Below are positions 1 through 12,621 of a stretch of 64,000 nucleotides of DNA, one piece after another. The stretch is from Paramecium tetraurelia (lineage: Eukaryota; Ciliophora; Oligohymenophorea; Peniculida; Parameciidae). The stretch spans positions 249,328 through 313,327 of the forward strand of contig NW_001799634.1 in the NCBI RefSeq assembly GCF_000165425.1. The letters run 5' to 3'. Made by a program: the position numbers and the translations under genes. Every line of letters starts with the position of its first letter. Positions within the stretch are counted from its first letter, which is position 1. The notes under the pieces were generated by a model. It searched no databases. It was given only the letters and a program-made list of their open reading frames with translations, and was not told the origin of the DNA.

Positions 1-1520
1 AATGAGATCGGATCATCCTCAAACAGATGCAGTCAAATCTTCAGAGGGATAAGTGCCTTTTCTGAGGCTGAGACCTTGACAATTGATAAATTAATTTAAT
101 AAATAAGACCAAATATCATAATGGTCATGGGAGGTGATTTAGATAAGTTGGTTATTCCAGATTCCAATTCATCAACTTATTACGAATTGCTTTACTAACT
201 ATCTAAATAATATAAGCTCAACATGGGAGATTACTAAAAGCTCTATTAGGTTGAAATTAATGGGGATTTATGTTAAAATTACATATATCAAATCAACAAA
301 ATATGCTTCACTATTAATATTGGATAATACGCTTTAAGTCAGACAATCCTGAACTTCCAGAATCTTTTACTGGATTTTCTCACACATTACAGTCCTTCTC
401 TTCAGTACATATATTATTTATATTATATAGAATACAGTTGGAGAAGGTATTTGATTGTAAACACGGGAAGATGCTATGTAATCAACTTGAATCCAACGAG
501 AAAGGCTGTGTCATAATCATCTCTGTTTAAAATGTAGGTTATAATCAATTTAATGACAACATTGTGATGGACATAACTCTGAATTAAGGCGGTGAAAAAC
601 TGTATCAGATTGATTCCTATGCTATTGTCTAGAGCATCAAGAATATAAGTGATACAAAATTAGAGAATGGCATTGCGATTGATGAAATCTCCACAGATCG
701 AGTCTACAGATATCAAATAGTGAACAACAAAAAATTAAGTCAAAACCAAACTGTCTACTTTGTTTTCTTAATCACTCAATACGGATTCTCTTACAACTAT
801 ATTAATACTGTTGAATCCATCAATTTAACTTTCACTCTCCAAAACACTTTACTTAATTCCTAGGTGTTTAAGACTCTGACACCCTCAGATTTGGTGGCCA
901 AAAAGTCTAATGAATAACTTCAATAGATATTTCCTAATCGACCTGAATCCTATGTTTTGTTGATATGTTTTGGAGCTATTTCAGTCATCTTCTTTTTCTC
1001 CTGGATTATTCGAAAGATTTATCTCTGGATTTATGATCCTCATCAATTTATTGAAGAAAACAAATCTAAAAGTGGAGGATCATCTGATGAGAAGAATCTA
1101 GATCAATATCATTCTCATAATCTAGTGGAGAGTAGATTAAATACCTAAGTCAAATTCTCTTAAATTGTTCCATTCTAATCAATAAGGTAGAATGATTCCC
1201 CTCCTTTGAGTAAACCAAATGGCCAATCAACTTAATATGAAACTAAAGGAACTAATGGGAGTCAATTGTTGCCTCATCTAAATCCAATTGAAATTGAAAA
1301 TAGAGTACACAAAGCCTTGGAAATAGTGTAATCATAGGAGGATTTGGATAAATAGGAATTAGAGTAAGAGTAAGAATAACAACAGAATCAGTATAATTAC
1401 AACGTAAACTCATAACAATAAGAACATAATTTACATCAAATAGAAGAAGTACTTGTCAATAATCCAAACATTTAAAATTGTAATTAAAATGACGATTAAT
1501 TAGTTAAATTCGAGGATTGA
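1..1520 (+). CDS. Type I membrane protein with inactive M14 carboxypeptidase-like domain (5' partial)
   Basis: The reading frame is open from the window edge, so the start is missing; 497 residues are visible after removing a 26-nt intron at 405-430. The first part resembles the end of a zinc carboxypeptidase A fold: a GSSSNRCSQIFRG segment (nt 10-48) matches the conserved GASSSPCS...HG stretch, and the later KICFTINIG matches the strand that carries the catalytic glutamate. The residues expected for zinc binding (His) and catalysis (Glu) are Gly and Asn here, so I infer it is not an active peptidase. A beta-rich luminal region follows, then one transmembrane helix (about residues 309-330, nt 951-1010) and a Gln-rich cytoplasmic tail of about 165 residues ending at TGA 1518-1520. 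It may be a surface receptor or binding protein. Family call moderate, function unknown. Confidence 0.6.
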
Positions 1521-1564
1521 CATCATATCTATATATTATTAATTAAATTTAATCATTTTTGTGA

Positions 1565-2990
1565 TCAATTTTAATTTTCCTTGATATTTCTTAATATCGA
1601 AGGATACAATTTAACATGAGCATCAACTGCCCATACATAATCCAAATGAGCATAATCATCTATGAACTCTACTTTCATATGGGTTTAATCCAACTTATTT
1701 AACATCTTACCCAAATCATCTGTATCTGTGATGACATCCTTGGTTCCCAAATAAAAGTATTTGGGAATAGTAAAGTTCTTCAAATTATCCACTGGATATG
1801 GAGGAGGGTCTCTTTATCCATACAAGGCCTAATTCTAAGTAGCCCCGTAATCGAAGTATTGCAATTGCTTAGATCTGAAGAATTACATCCTAGAATAGAT
1901 TAACAATATCTTTACCATTATACGATATTTTTAGTTGCGCAACCTCCAGGCTCATGAGCAACCATATTACCGAAACGAGTCAAATCGATCTTATTCTTTT
2001 AAGGAAAACCGCATAATTAATTGGTGATCTCAAAGAAGAAGTTTCTGAATATCAAGGGAATCATATAACAAAGTGCTCCTATTTTTATGTTAAAACCATC
2101 ATCAAAAACGAAGAAATAGGGGATTCCCAAGTAATAGATGATTTCAAATATGTACAACTTAATAGCCCATTATAAGAAAGTCGACCTCTACAATAGAAAT
2201 AAAAGAGATTACCAAATTGGAAATGAACATGGCTGGACCGAGTCCGATGAAACATTTAAGGTGGTTTTGAAATTCAATGTTGTTTGAGAGATAAGCAAAG
2301 GCTTGGGTAGTACCTTGAGAGTGGCCCAGATAGATCACCTTTGCTCTTTGAGTAATATTCTTCACGTATAATACTATGGCCTTGAAGTCGTATTTGGCTA
2401 AGTCGTCAAAGGAGCAATCCCAATATTGTTGATTGTAATTTACACTTTAGAATTTAGTATGCCCGATACTATATTTGTTACCCCGGTTATTTGCAAGCCA
2501 TACGTCATAGCCTTATTCAGCCAGGATGTATGGCAAGGTGAGCTTTTTGTCATTGTTAATGAACCAAGACCAGGAACTATCCAATAGTCCATGTTGCAAG
2601 ATGATGGGATGTGGATGCGGATGTGTTCCATCCTTATAGATTCTCCACATTGTGAGGATGTAGCCATCTTCCGTAATTACTTTATGGCTTTCAAAGTTAT
2701 ACCCTTAGGCTAGTATGATGTCGGCTATAGGATTGATAATTTCATATATTACTTGCTTAGGTATATACTCCGGAATAGGGTTTAAGTTTGTTAAGAACTT
2801 TCCTAAGATTATGGAAAATAGTCGGATTTCTTGATTCGCATTCTCTGACAAATAATGAAAGTACATAGTCTGTTAAATAGATTGCTATGTAGGCTGAATA
2901 GTAAGTCAATGATAATCCTACATTCGCAATGGGTTTGAGGACCCAGATGAAAAAGTAAAATGTGATTGTTTGAATTATTTAAAAATTCAT
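1565..2990 (-). CDS. Lysosomal acid lipase-type alpha/beta hydrolase
   Basis: A 448-residue alpha/beta hydrolase of the acid (neutral-lipid) lipase family, which hydrolyses triacylglycerols and sterol esters in lysosomes or at membranes. The start ATG at 2988-2990 is followed by a hydrophobic signal or anchor segment (TITFYFFIWVL), and it was chosen because splicing the 28-nt intron joins it to the conserved N-terminal region (SHKVITEDGYILTMWRI). The motif HGLLDSS, the nucleophile elbow GHSQG (Ser about residue 214), an Asp in GTKDVITD and a His in DYAHLDYVW (about 421) give a complete catalytic triad. The segment NIVQWMQFFRSKQLQYFDYG is typical of this family. Introns: 2894-2921, 2188-2212, 1890-1915. 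It lies 45 nt downstream of the carrier gene on the same strand. Confidence 0.85.
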
Positions 2991-3035
2991 AACTAAGAAG
3001 AATTATTATGATAATTGTGTTTGATTTATATTTAA

Positions 3036-4097
3036 TCAAATTTGCCATTCTTCCAATCCTGCAGCTCTCTTTTGACTGTCCATGACTCCATTGACTAAGG
3101 TGCATGTTAACCAAGCAGTTAAGAACATTTTGCCATAGTAGGGGACAGCACCTGCATAAAACCCATGGATTCTTTCATAGAAGAAGATTTGCTTAAAGAC
3201 ATCCAAATAATTTTAGTAATTTAATCTACAATTTATAATAAACATTAGAATTACCTATTTTTAGAGGGATCTGGGAAAGCCTTAAGAACTCTGGTTTGGA
3301 CATTATCCAAAGGTAAGGTGAAAAGAGTTGCCCAGAATGAAGCCCAAGTTAATGCAAGGAAGTGATTGAATCCAAAATCTCCGAAAACCAACCATATTTT
3401 TTCTTTCATGTAATCATATGGGTCCAGTTAAGGATACGTTCAAGGCTGCCAATTTGACCACATGAGCAAAGGCTCCTCTGAACAATGCTCTGCTTCCTCC
3501 TATTGAATTATTTGATTAATTTTACCTTCTTCAACCTAGATTCTATTAATGGCATCGAATGCGGATTTGTAATTTCTTCTGATTGGTTGAGGGAGACCAC
3601 CGTCAGCAATCATTCTGACTTGAGCTAATTCGAATGGAGATGTAACAAAAGCAGCAAATGCTCCTACAGATCCAGAGAGAACAGCCTTTTCTCTGAGTGT
3701 CAAATCATTGAATGGTTTGACTGGCTTAACTTAATCGTATATTGCTTTATATCTAAAAGTTAAATTATGTGATACAAAAAGTTTCTGATAAAGAGATAGC
3801 CCAATCTACTGTATATTGCTGCATCAAATCCATAATAAAAATGAGCCAAACCACCTCCAGTTTCATGAATCTCTCTGAATATTCTCCATGGATTCACTCC
3901 CAATTCATTTTTCAATTATCTCAAACCAATTCCTTCAGTTCTGACTTAGATTCTAGTTTTAACAAATTCTGGATGTTAATTATATAGCTGTTACCCAATG
4001 GTTAAGTGAGGAATGTGGCAACTGCACCTACTGGCACTGAAAGACCAACCACTTCTGTAAGAGATGGCTCCCAATATCTCTTGTATGATCCAAGCAT
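3036..4097 (-). CDS. Mitochondrial carrier (SLC25 family), oxoglutarate/malate-like, with a one-base frameshift
   Basis: A three-repeat mitochondrial inner-membrane carrier. All three signature motifs are readable: PLEFVKTR, PFELAQVR and PLDNVQTR, one per repeat, with the usual spacing; total about 318 residues. The N-terminus and the motif context look most like dicarboxylate/2-oxoglutarate carriers, but substrate is an inference. Introns of 26, 23, 26 and 29 nt lie at 3969-3994, 3753-3775, 3500-3525 and 3226-3254. Odd point: after the conserved LTGP in the third repeat region one extra base is present (around 3415-3422), so the zero frame meets TGA two codons later, while the +1 frame continues perfectly (YDYMKEK...) to the end. 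The spliced length is a multiple of three only if one base is dropped. It may be a sequence error, an allele or an early pseudogene. Confidence 0.85.
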
Positions 4098-4271
4098 TTT
4101 ATTTAATTAATTAAAGATATTTAAATTTGATATAAAACAAAAATTTATCTTCCTCACTTTTATTATATTACCTTCACACCCTCCCACACTCCCTTCGTTC
4201 ATCCATATTGCCTACTAAAACAATTAAATATAAATCAATATAAAATTTAATCATTTATCGTTTTTTTCCGA

Positions 4272-5589
4272 ATGAAACACAGTGTAATCTGGTTGTGTTG
4301 TGTTGCACTTCCTCTTCGTAAATGCCATCAATATGTAAACTAACAAATCAATAGAGTAGATTGGAAGAGTAAGCCCCCTTGTAACCTGAAGAATAAAAAC
4401 GAAAAGTTCGACATCTTAGATTGAATGAGAAGGTCGTGAATGTAAAAGACTCCCAGGATTTCTACAAATTTGTGGCTCTGAATCAAAAGAGACTCTTTGA
4501 AAATCAATTTATCTAGAAATCCTCTGCCTCTGAAAACCTGAGATTACACAATTTCAAAAACATCCAATACACTGCAGATTTAGGAATAGGATAAGCTGGC
4601 AATGTCTTTAAAGTCGTATTAGACACAGGCAGTGCCAATCTGTGGATTGATTCGAACAGATGCTCAGAACAAGGTTGTATGAGACATAAATAATACAAAC
4701 ATGAGGAAAGTCATTCGTTTTTACCATTGAATTAAGAATTGACAGTAGAATTCGGCAGTGGAGAACTGAAAGGACTTGTTAATTCTGACACTATCTATTT
4801 CGGAGATATCACCCTACCCAGACAAAACTTGGCTGAAATCACAAGCGAGAATGGAATCATTTTCAAAAGTCTAGATTTCGACGGCATTCTTGGTTTAGCA
4901 TATCCATAAATGGCTCCCAAAAACTTCAATCCAGTCTTTGACAATATGATGTAACAACATGCTCTTGAAAAAAACCAATTTGCCTTCTATTTCGCCAAAG
5001 ACCCAAACGATATCACACACAGTGAATTTACTTTGGGAGGATACAATCAAGCTCACGTTGATGGAGAGATTAACTACCATAATGTTATTGATAAATATTA
5101 CTGGATGATCAAAGCCGATAGCATTTTGGTGGGAGGCAAAGACATTGGATTATGTAACGACGGATCCTGCAAATTGATTGTTGATACTGGAACATCCATC
5201 ATGAGTGGACCCATGGATGATGTAGGCACTTTATTAAGAAATCTGAATGTCAAAGATCATTGTTCTGAAGTCAAATCCCTTCCCAATATTACATTCAAGA
5301 TCGACGGAATTGATTACACTTTAGAACCCGAAGAATACGTCAAACCTACCACTGCTGATAGTTCTGCATTTGCTGAGATGAACAGTTCTGAAGATTGTAT
5401 ATCACTTTATTCTATGTAGAATCAATGGTGGAAGTCAACAGTTGGGATTGCATTGCTTCTTTCATTCCCTTGGATATTCAAGAACCTCAAGGACCTGCTT
5501 GGATCCTTGGAGATGTGTTCCTTAGGAAATATTACAGCATCTACGATAGAGACAATGACAGAGTCGGTTTTGCCAAAGCCAAACAATGA
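4272..5589 (+). CDS. Pepsin/cathepsin D-like aspartic protease
   Basis: A 424-residue A1-family aspartic endopeptidase, normally targeted to lysosomes or the secretory path. The start ATG (4272) opens a hydrophobic signal-like stretch ([11 protein letters not shown]); a very short 20-nt intron at 4335-4354 separates this from a basic propeptide. Both catalytic aspartates are present: DTGSANLW in the first lobe (about nt 4630) and DTGTSIMSG in the second (about 5185). The flap region, the LGLAYP-like motif (GILGLAYPQ) and the C-terminal [25 protein letters not shown] are diagnostic. A 23-nt intron at 5397-5419 falls before the last exon. The gene diverges from the carrier upstream (174 nt gap) and is followed after 78 nt by the EF-hand gene. 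Confidence 0.92.
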
Positions 5590-5667
5590 TCGATCAACCA
5601 TTATGTAACTAAAATAATTAATACACTTATATTATATTATATTTTATTGATAATTTGTTGTCTGTTA

Positions 5668-7485
5668 ATGCCATAATTAACTCCTTAAACACTTAACAGG
5701 TTGTGTGAATACTTTTTGTATCTAGCCAAGTTAGAGTCAGAAATTGAAATTATTCGTAATGTGCTTTGCGAACATGATCGTTTCCATCCCTTTTTCATTT
5801 TTAAACACATAGATGGAATTTCCATTAACTCAAAGGGCTAATTGAACCCTGCAGATCTACTCCAATTTCTAGAGGACAATGGCTTCGTACACAACCTAGA
5901 AGAATGCATACAATTCATTGATTTATACGACGAAGAATCCAAAGGCTACCTCCTCTATTCATAGTAATAATTGTCATAACTCTAGATTCCTGAGAATTTG
6001 TCTGCCACAGAACAACGTAGTCTTACGATAAAAGATCGCACTCTAGAATGTAGACGTTCCTCATTATGATCAAAAGATTTCGTACACACTATCCAAATTA
6101 ATCAACTATGAAATAAAATCAATGGAAACCGCAGCATCCTTTGTGTAAAAACTGCAGGATTGTTCCGATTATAGTCCATCTGCATGTTTTGAATTCATGG
6201 ATCCCCAGAACTCTCAAGTCTTAATGGCCTCCAATTTCAGAGATCTCTTCTAACAATCAGCCATAATCATCTATCCTCATGAACTCCAATCCTTATTCAA
6301 GAGATTCGATCTACTCAACGACGGAGTCATTGACGAGTGCGAATTTATGAAGTACTTTAGAAAAAGAGTGGTCAATCCAAAGGAATGCAAGACTCCAATC
6401 AAGGAGAAGTCCTATCTACACAATTTCAAAGAAAAAAGCCAATAGAAACAATTGTAATCCCAATAATCAAATAGATCTAAGAAGACATCAACAACTCCTA
6501 TTAAGAAATTAAATTCTATTTTGAAATAAACAGGATAATCACCAAAAAAGGAATTTGATAATCAGAGATCTGTTAGTTTTGTTGATAGTTCCAAAACTTC
6601 TAAAACTTAGAATATGAATTCCAGTTACATCCTCAAGACACCCAATTAACAACACAAAAAATACATAGATCAAAAGACAGAATTGAGAGCTTAAATGCAA
6701 TTATTCAAAGTCTAGAAATCATAACAAAGCTCACTTAATTCCACAGTCAAGAAACCTACCTAAAAAAGGTCTACTCAAAAGCATGGAATAAAGAAATCTC
6801 CCAAGAGAAACAAGAATGTCTTTAATCCCTCCATTTTTCTAAAGGATACTCTGCTTAAGTTAATGAATTTCGAAAAGGAAATAGAGAGAATCAAACTGAA
6901 TTTACAGACAGCACCTGATTTTTCGATTTGCAATACATTCAGAGCCTTAGATAAAAGGAAGATGGGATTCTTAGTCAGCGAAGATCTAGAAGAATTCATT
7001 AATAAACAACACCTCTCACTTATACTTAAGAAAGCATCTCCTGATGGCAGAATCAAATTTAATCAATTCATACAACTAATATCACCTATATCCATCTATC
7101 ATCAAGAACAACAATCCATCAGAGAGCAGAGTCAAACTCAAAATTACTTTGTTCAAGGAAGAATTAAATAATAACTCTGTCTCTTATTTGAGAAACTGTA
7201 TCAGAGAGAACTCTTGTTCGAGCAAGTCAATCAGGAAATGAAGCACAATTCATAATGTGACATCAAATACTTATTTATGATGATTGATGAAGACTCATGT
7301 GACAATGAAATCAGTTTAAAAGATGTATCTATATACAAACTACTTTTTATTAGCTTGATTCCTTTTTGTATAAGTAAGAAGTGCAACCAGAATTAGAAGA
7401 CTTGGAATTACTATTCAATAGACTGGATACAGATAGAGATGGAAAGGTATCTTTTCTGGATTTTATCAACATTTTTTCCTTTTGA
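5668..7485 (+). CDS. EF-hand calcium-binding protein
   Basis: A 584-residue protein with EF-hand-like elements at both ends and a basic, low-complexity Ser/Lys/Gln linker between. A first loop reads DLLNDGVIDECE (about nt 6310-6345), a central region has FRALDKRKMGFLVSEDLEEF, and the last loop DTDRDGKVSFLD (about nt 7425-7460) is a canonical 12-residue calcium site. The likely role is a calcium-responsive regulatory or cytoskeletal protein; no enzyme domain is visible. Two introns are needed: an unusually long 34-nt one (about 6029-6062, ending TAG) and a 29-nt one after LKD (about 7325-7353); with both, the length is an exact multiple of three. Its TGA at 7483-7485 is only 28 nt before the next gene's ATG. 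Confidence 0.75.
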
Positions 7486-7513
7486 TTATATATATATTAT
7501 TATTATTAATTTG

Positions 7514-10500
7514 ATGCTTCAATTTTTTTAAAGATTAGAGAACCCTGATGCTAAGTTTCACTTATATGATTCCTATTACAGAATAAAAAAGATAGAGAAG
7601 GTCTGCCTCAAAGAAAATGTAGATGGTAATGGAATCATAATACTATTTCCCTAGGCTTATTAATTATTAATGGAATAGATTCGAAAGAGAATTACGAGTA
7701 CACCAAATTGATGAATTGGGTGTTTTTGGGTCACAGTGGAATTGAGATTGAAACAAATGAATATTTGGACAACACCTTGAGTGAAACAATATTTGTAATA
7801 ACCAAAGATCACATGAGAGCATACTGTGATTAACAAGGCTTTAGGCAATTAAAACCCTATTTATTATAAATGCCAAATCTCAAACTATTTGTCCCTACCA
7901 TCAAAGAGGATGAGAACAAGGATGAAAGTGAAGTTTTAAAAATGGCTCAATTTGTGAAAATGATGCAAGGCTTAAAAAGAATTGGAGTCTTGCTCCCATA
8001 AGAGAAAAATAGAAATATCGAAAAGTGGCCTATTATACAGGGTTATGGATTATTGGGAAATGGGTTTTTTTCAATGCAACATGAAATTGTGAATATGACT
8101 GAAAGAATCAATTAGTTATACAAGCCACATGACAAGCATTCAATGAAAACTCTAATAAATGTAGTTTCTTAAAGATTGAATGGCCATGTCTCAGGATCCG
8201 TATAATTGTTGTCAGAAATTGCTATCAAAAAAAGACCTGCAGTTACAAGCGAATAAATGGTTGAGATATTTCTTGATACATTTGAAATCGAAGAGAACAA
8301 ATACGTTAAGCGATCTAATAAATTAACACCTACAGTCACCTTCGGAAATTGCAGTTCATAGGAGAAATTGCCATTACATTTAACCATGGAGAGCAGTGAT
8401 CTCTACTCTTCTCTTCGCTTTTCTAGAACATACTTTCTTACCAAACAAGTTAGCAAAGAAAATGTTATCATTCCTATACATGATGATTTCGAGCATTTTG
8501 TTAAAGAGTATCAATATCAAATCATTGAGCATTCATATCATAAAGATGAATGGTATTAAACATCAATATTTTAGTTTATTAATTGAAATTTATAAGGCAT
8601 TGATTGAAAGCTTTTATTCTGCCTTGTAAATGATATGCCAAGACTATAGGAAGATGACTAACTAATTGATATTTGAATTATCCCAAGAAAGATTGACTGC
8701 AACGTTGGCTAATTACAAATTGTAATTCCTAAATGACAACCTGATTGTAACTGTAACTAGCTACAATGCCTTCGGTGAAGAAGTGGCAATCAATTTTAAG
8801 GATCCTATATCTTTTAAGCTCACACCTTAATTCTTTTCAATAAGATTAGAGTATAGGAGTGTTCCGTCATAAGTTGTAGGCGGAACCATTTTGGGAAATG
8901 TAATTTTTTCTGATTCGTTCATTCTCCAAGAGAACTGCTATTACATTATTACTAGCAATATACCTCATCTCTAAATTGTCAACACAGATGCTAGATTCTC
9001 AGATGACATTGAGAAAGTCAAAAAGAAATTGCCTCTGGAGAAACTGGGCTAGTAGATTTCAGAGAAGGTTGATAAAAATAGACTATTCCTCCCATCTAAA
9101 CATGCTCTATTGGAAATACCTATTTAAATTGCTTCATATATCTTACATGAAAATGGCATCAGAATATTTACAAATGAGTTGGGCTGGTTCTTCATTTTGT
9201 TTGATTAAATGAAGAAGATCAAGTTTACTTAGGGATTGGAATCTGTTTGGATGATATTTATGACTGAACCTATACTCTGTGCATCTTTGTAAGCCAAGAC
9301 CGTTGCATTGGAATTCGTAGGCAAGTCAGTTGATTAAGTCTATATGAAAATGATCAATATTCTAAAAGAAAATGAGATCAAAGTGGATTACACTGAGAAT
9401 CCTAAGGAATTCCAATTGACTAGATTGGGATAGATGATTTTGAAGAAGGAACAAAAAGTTCCATTATTAGGGAATATAATTAGAGAATCCTCATTTTTAT
9501 TGGATTACTTAGAATCAAAACAATTAGTTATCTTGACTTAAGTCAAAAGTGATCTCAAATTATTAAACTATTTATCTTTACAAGATGAATCCAAACAAAT
9601 AGATGATAGAATTGGAATCATTCTAATCACAGGTTCCTATAGTAGTGGCAAGACTAAATTTGCTTAATCTTTGCAAAGATATGCAACTGATTTTAATTAG
9701 AAAGCCTAGGTTTTGAGTTTCAGTTTGTTGGAACAATCCATTTTGGATGAGGAAGGATGGCTCAATAAATTAGAAAATCAATTGAAGTATTCCCAAGAGT
9801 AATGCATATGTGTTGTCCCATTCTACTTATCAGTTGATATTATTGTGCAACAATTAAGTAATGGAAAACTTAGTAAATTTGTATACATTAAGAATGTGGT
9901 TAATAAAATCAACATTAATAACATCTATCAGAATGAAAATTGCTAACCCATGTAAAAATTATTGATATCCTTTTAGTGAGAACTTGGTAAGTCAAAGTCT
10001 GCCCGGCTACTGTTAATTCACTATCCTGGACTCCTTTGGAAATGAGGAATCTGAAGTAGAGGAGTACTTTAAGATCTTTAGAACTGTCTGTCTTAAATCT
10101 AACATATATCGTATTACCAATAATATGATATAATCATCTGTGGCCAAAGAAATATATTCATGCACATCCTACAATTCAACTCAAAATGCATTTCTTAGAA
10201 GCAAATTGGCATCCTATAAAAGTCAAACTACTACATACCAAAAAGTATTCATTCACAATGCTATTCCTTGTGTGAAATAATTCAGAAAAATCCTAAGAGA
10301 ACTTTTCAAGACTTCATAATCCCAAAAGGCATAAGCAAGTAACTATGAGAAACTGTCAGAAATTGATAAATTCATCTTCAGAGTTAAGGAGTTCAATTCT
10401 CCATAAAAACCAAGTTTGTCATATCTAAAAGCTTTTCTCAGATTCGAAGGACAATTAGATAAACTGTATGAGTACACAGCCAATCACAATTATACTGTAG

Positions 10501-10949
10501 AAAGATAAGTCAAATCTGTAAATATTCTACTCAAAGAACAATTGATTAATGGCTCTAAACTGTAAATACCCTCCTATGTTGGATGGGATACTCATTCCAA
10601 TTTAGGCTTTTTTATGGTCGGCTAAAATATTACAAAGGAAATCTGCTAATAGTACATAGGGGAATTGATCCAAAAAATGAAGCCCTTATAAGCTCTATTG
10701 ACTAAAAATGATTTATCAAAGGAAATTATCAAGGAGATCGAATTTGAAAATAGAATTATTGGATTAGAAAATGGAGAGTTTTATGATGGTCAATTTATTA
10801 GAAATCAAGACGGGGAAATCTTAGAACACCATCCAAAATTAGATATATTTATTTAAGAGTATTTGAAAATCCAAAATCAGAAGATAATTGAGGCAAATAA
10901 TTAAATATAATAAGAATGGAATAATTATGTAAATGCTCTTAAGTGTTGA
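7514..10949 (+). CDS. Large DNAAF9/Shulin-like protein (putative outer-dynein-arm packaging factor)
   Basis: A 1,119-residue protein; introns at 7626-7654, 8553-8574 and 9952-9976. The N-terminal segment DGLLIINGIDSKENYEYTKL, the middle segment VTFGNCSSQEKLPLHLTMES, the overall length and the ciliate setting suggest the C20orf194/DNAAF9 family, known in Tetrahymena as Shulin, which binds outer dynein arms before their delivery to cilia. A P-loop-like GSYSSGKTKF at about residue 690 (nt 9632-9660) sits in a nucleotide-kinase-like region toward the C-terminus. I recognise the family from memory of its general features and not from an alignment, so the call is tentative. The start was set by splicing the first intron: ATG 7514 gives an uninterrupted conserved N-terminus. 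It converges with the coiled-coil gene 61 nt downstream. Confidence 0.55.
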
Positions 10950-11010
10950 GATATAATCATGTTTTATCAGTATTTCTATTAAAAAAATAAGTCTACAAAT
11001 ATTAACAATC

Positions 11011-12621
11011 TCAAAAATCATCTAATGTTAAAATTGGTTTATTCTATGCAAAATAGTATCCTTTTAAAAGTTTCTAGGTGCAATTACCATTTGAAATTTA
11101 ATCTAAGGATTTCTTAACTTCTTATAAATGTGTTGATAATTTTGTAGGTTTTTGAACCTAGTCAGTTGTGCTTTCTGATTGGGAATCCTTTTTATCCAAT
11201 TTCTTAACTAATGATGCATCTGTAGTTTTGATGATCCAAGTTGTCTAATCATTAGAGGAGTCTTGCTGTTAATTTAGTATGTTAAATTAATACCTTCTTA
11301 AGGGATCTATTATTAGCCTATGATTTAGCAAGGGATACAGGAGAGTTGTTGGCATTTGGAGAATGATATGTGAACTTTTTCCTTATATCAATTTGTTAAC
11401 TACTCTATACACTATGTTTAGAGGATTACTATACAATAGAAAATTGATCTATTTACCTGATTTAATTTCGATCTCATCTACTGGATAGAAGAATAATATT
11501 GTATCTAAAGACCTTATTTTTCAATTTTGGCTTACAAATTGGAGATAATTCTTTAGCAGGTTTCTGCTTGTTAATATAAAACAGAAGAAAGTTCTTAATT
11601 TTGCAATTTCAATTGATGTTTTTTCTAAGATTTATTTGATATTGTTACTTTAGATAAATTAGATAATTTGTCTTAAAGGCTTTCTATATCTAGTTTTTAG
11701 TTCTCAATGATCTTTTCATATTGGATTAGTTTGCGTTCATCTGTTTTAAGCTAATTATTATCAATATCTATCCACCTTTTATCGGTACTCAAGCATTCGT
11801 CCATTCCTTGACTGTTATTGAGTCTAGAAGTGAAAACTTCGAATTAGTTTGAATTGAAAAAGTCATGAACCTAATCTTGTTAGCTCTATTTCATTGAGTA
11901 TTATTACTAATATGATTCTAGAACACCTAAAGTTGCATTTAAATAACATACGTTTGAGGTCACTAAGTTCTTTTTCTGTGTTGTTTAACTTTGACTCAAG
12001 AATGTCAATTTCTCTTTATTGTGATTCAATACATTTAGTTTTATCCAAATTCGTGAAGCTAGTAATTCTGTGTATCTCTACTATTTAATATTTTGTCTAA
12101 TATTTCTCTAATCTATTTTAGAATTCTAAAATCATTTGTTCTTATAGGACAGCCGATGATTTTTCAAAGTACTCGTAAAATTGCTTTTCTATTGAAGAGA
12201 TTGAGCAATCTTAGAGAATCAACTCGAAATTTTTCTTATTATTTTGTGGATTTTGATTTCCTTGTATTTATACATTAGATTTGATACCTAATAGTTTGAG
12301 ATTTTTCAAACTTTACTATAGTTGCTGATTTTCCAACTAAGCTTCAGATAATTAGCATTACAGTTTAGTAAGCTACTGCTTATAATCATCTTGTGAAATT
12401 GATTATTGAGATTAATTTTATTATTGTTCTACTCTATATAGCAGTAAAGCATTTTTCTTTTCCAATTCATCATTAAGCTAGATTTATTAATTTACTTTTG
12501 GATATACCTAAATGGCATTTTTCAAAAGAAATCTGAGCCTTTCGATCGTTCTTTGTTCATCATTAGTTGTAGTGTTTCCTTTCTTATTATTCTTCGGAGT
12601 ATTATTTGTAGACACTAGCAT
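11011..12621 (-). CDS. Coiled-coil protein, Gln/Asn-rich
   Basis: A 509-residue protein with no recognisable enzyme domain. The N-terminus is Asn/Thr/Lys-rich and disordered (MLVSTNNTPKNNKKGNTTT), followed by heptad-like stretches rich in Leu, Gln, Glu and Lys that predict coiled coil (for example LNDELEKKNALLLYRVEQ, and SQQREIDILESKLNNTEKEL). The C-terminal third is Ser/Lys-rich. Three introns at 11927-11951, 11429-11456 and 11266-11293 (25, 28, 28 nt) restore one frame; the last ends CAG. Such proteins in ciliates are often cytoskeletal or basal-body components, but nothing in the sequence decides this. It shares its strand with the RING-finger coiled-coil gene upstream (109-nt gap). Confidence 0.7.

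Noticed and set aside
2809-3114. Minus-strand ORF of 101 codons (MVNMHLSQWSHG...)
   Set aside because: It overlaps, in another frame, the last exon of the carrier and the first exon and intron of the lipase, both of which have homology support.
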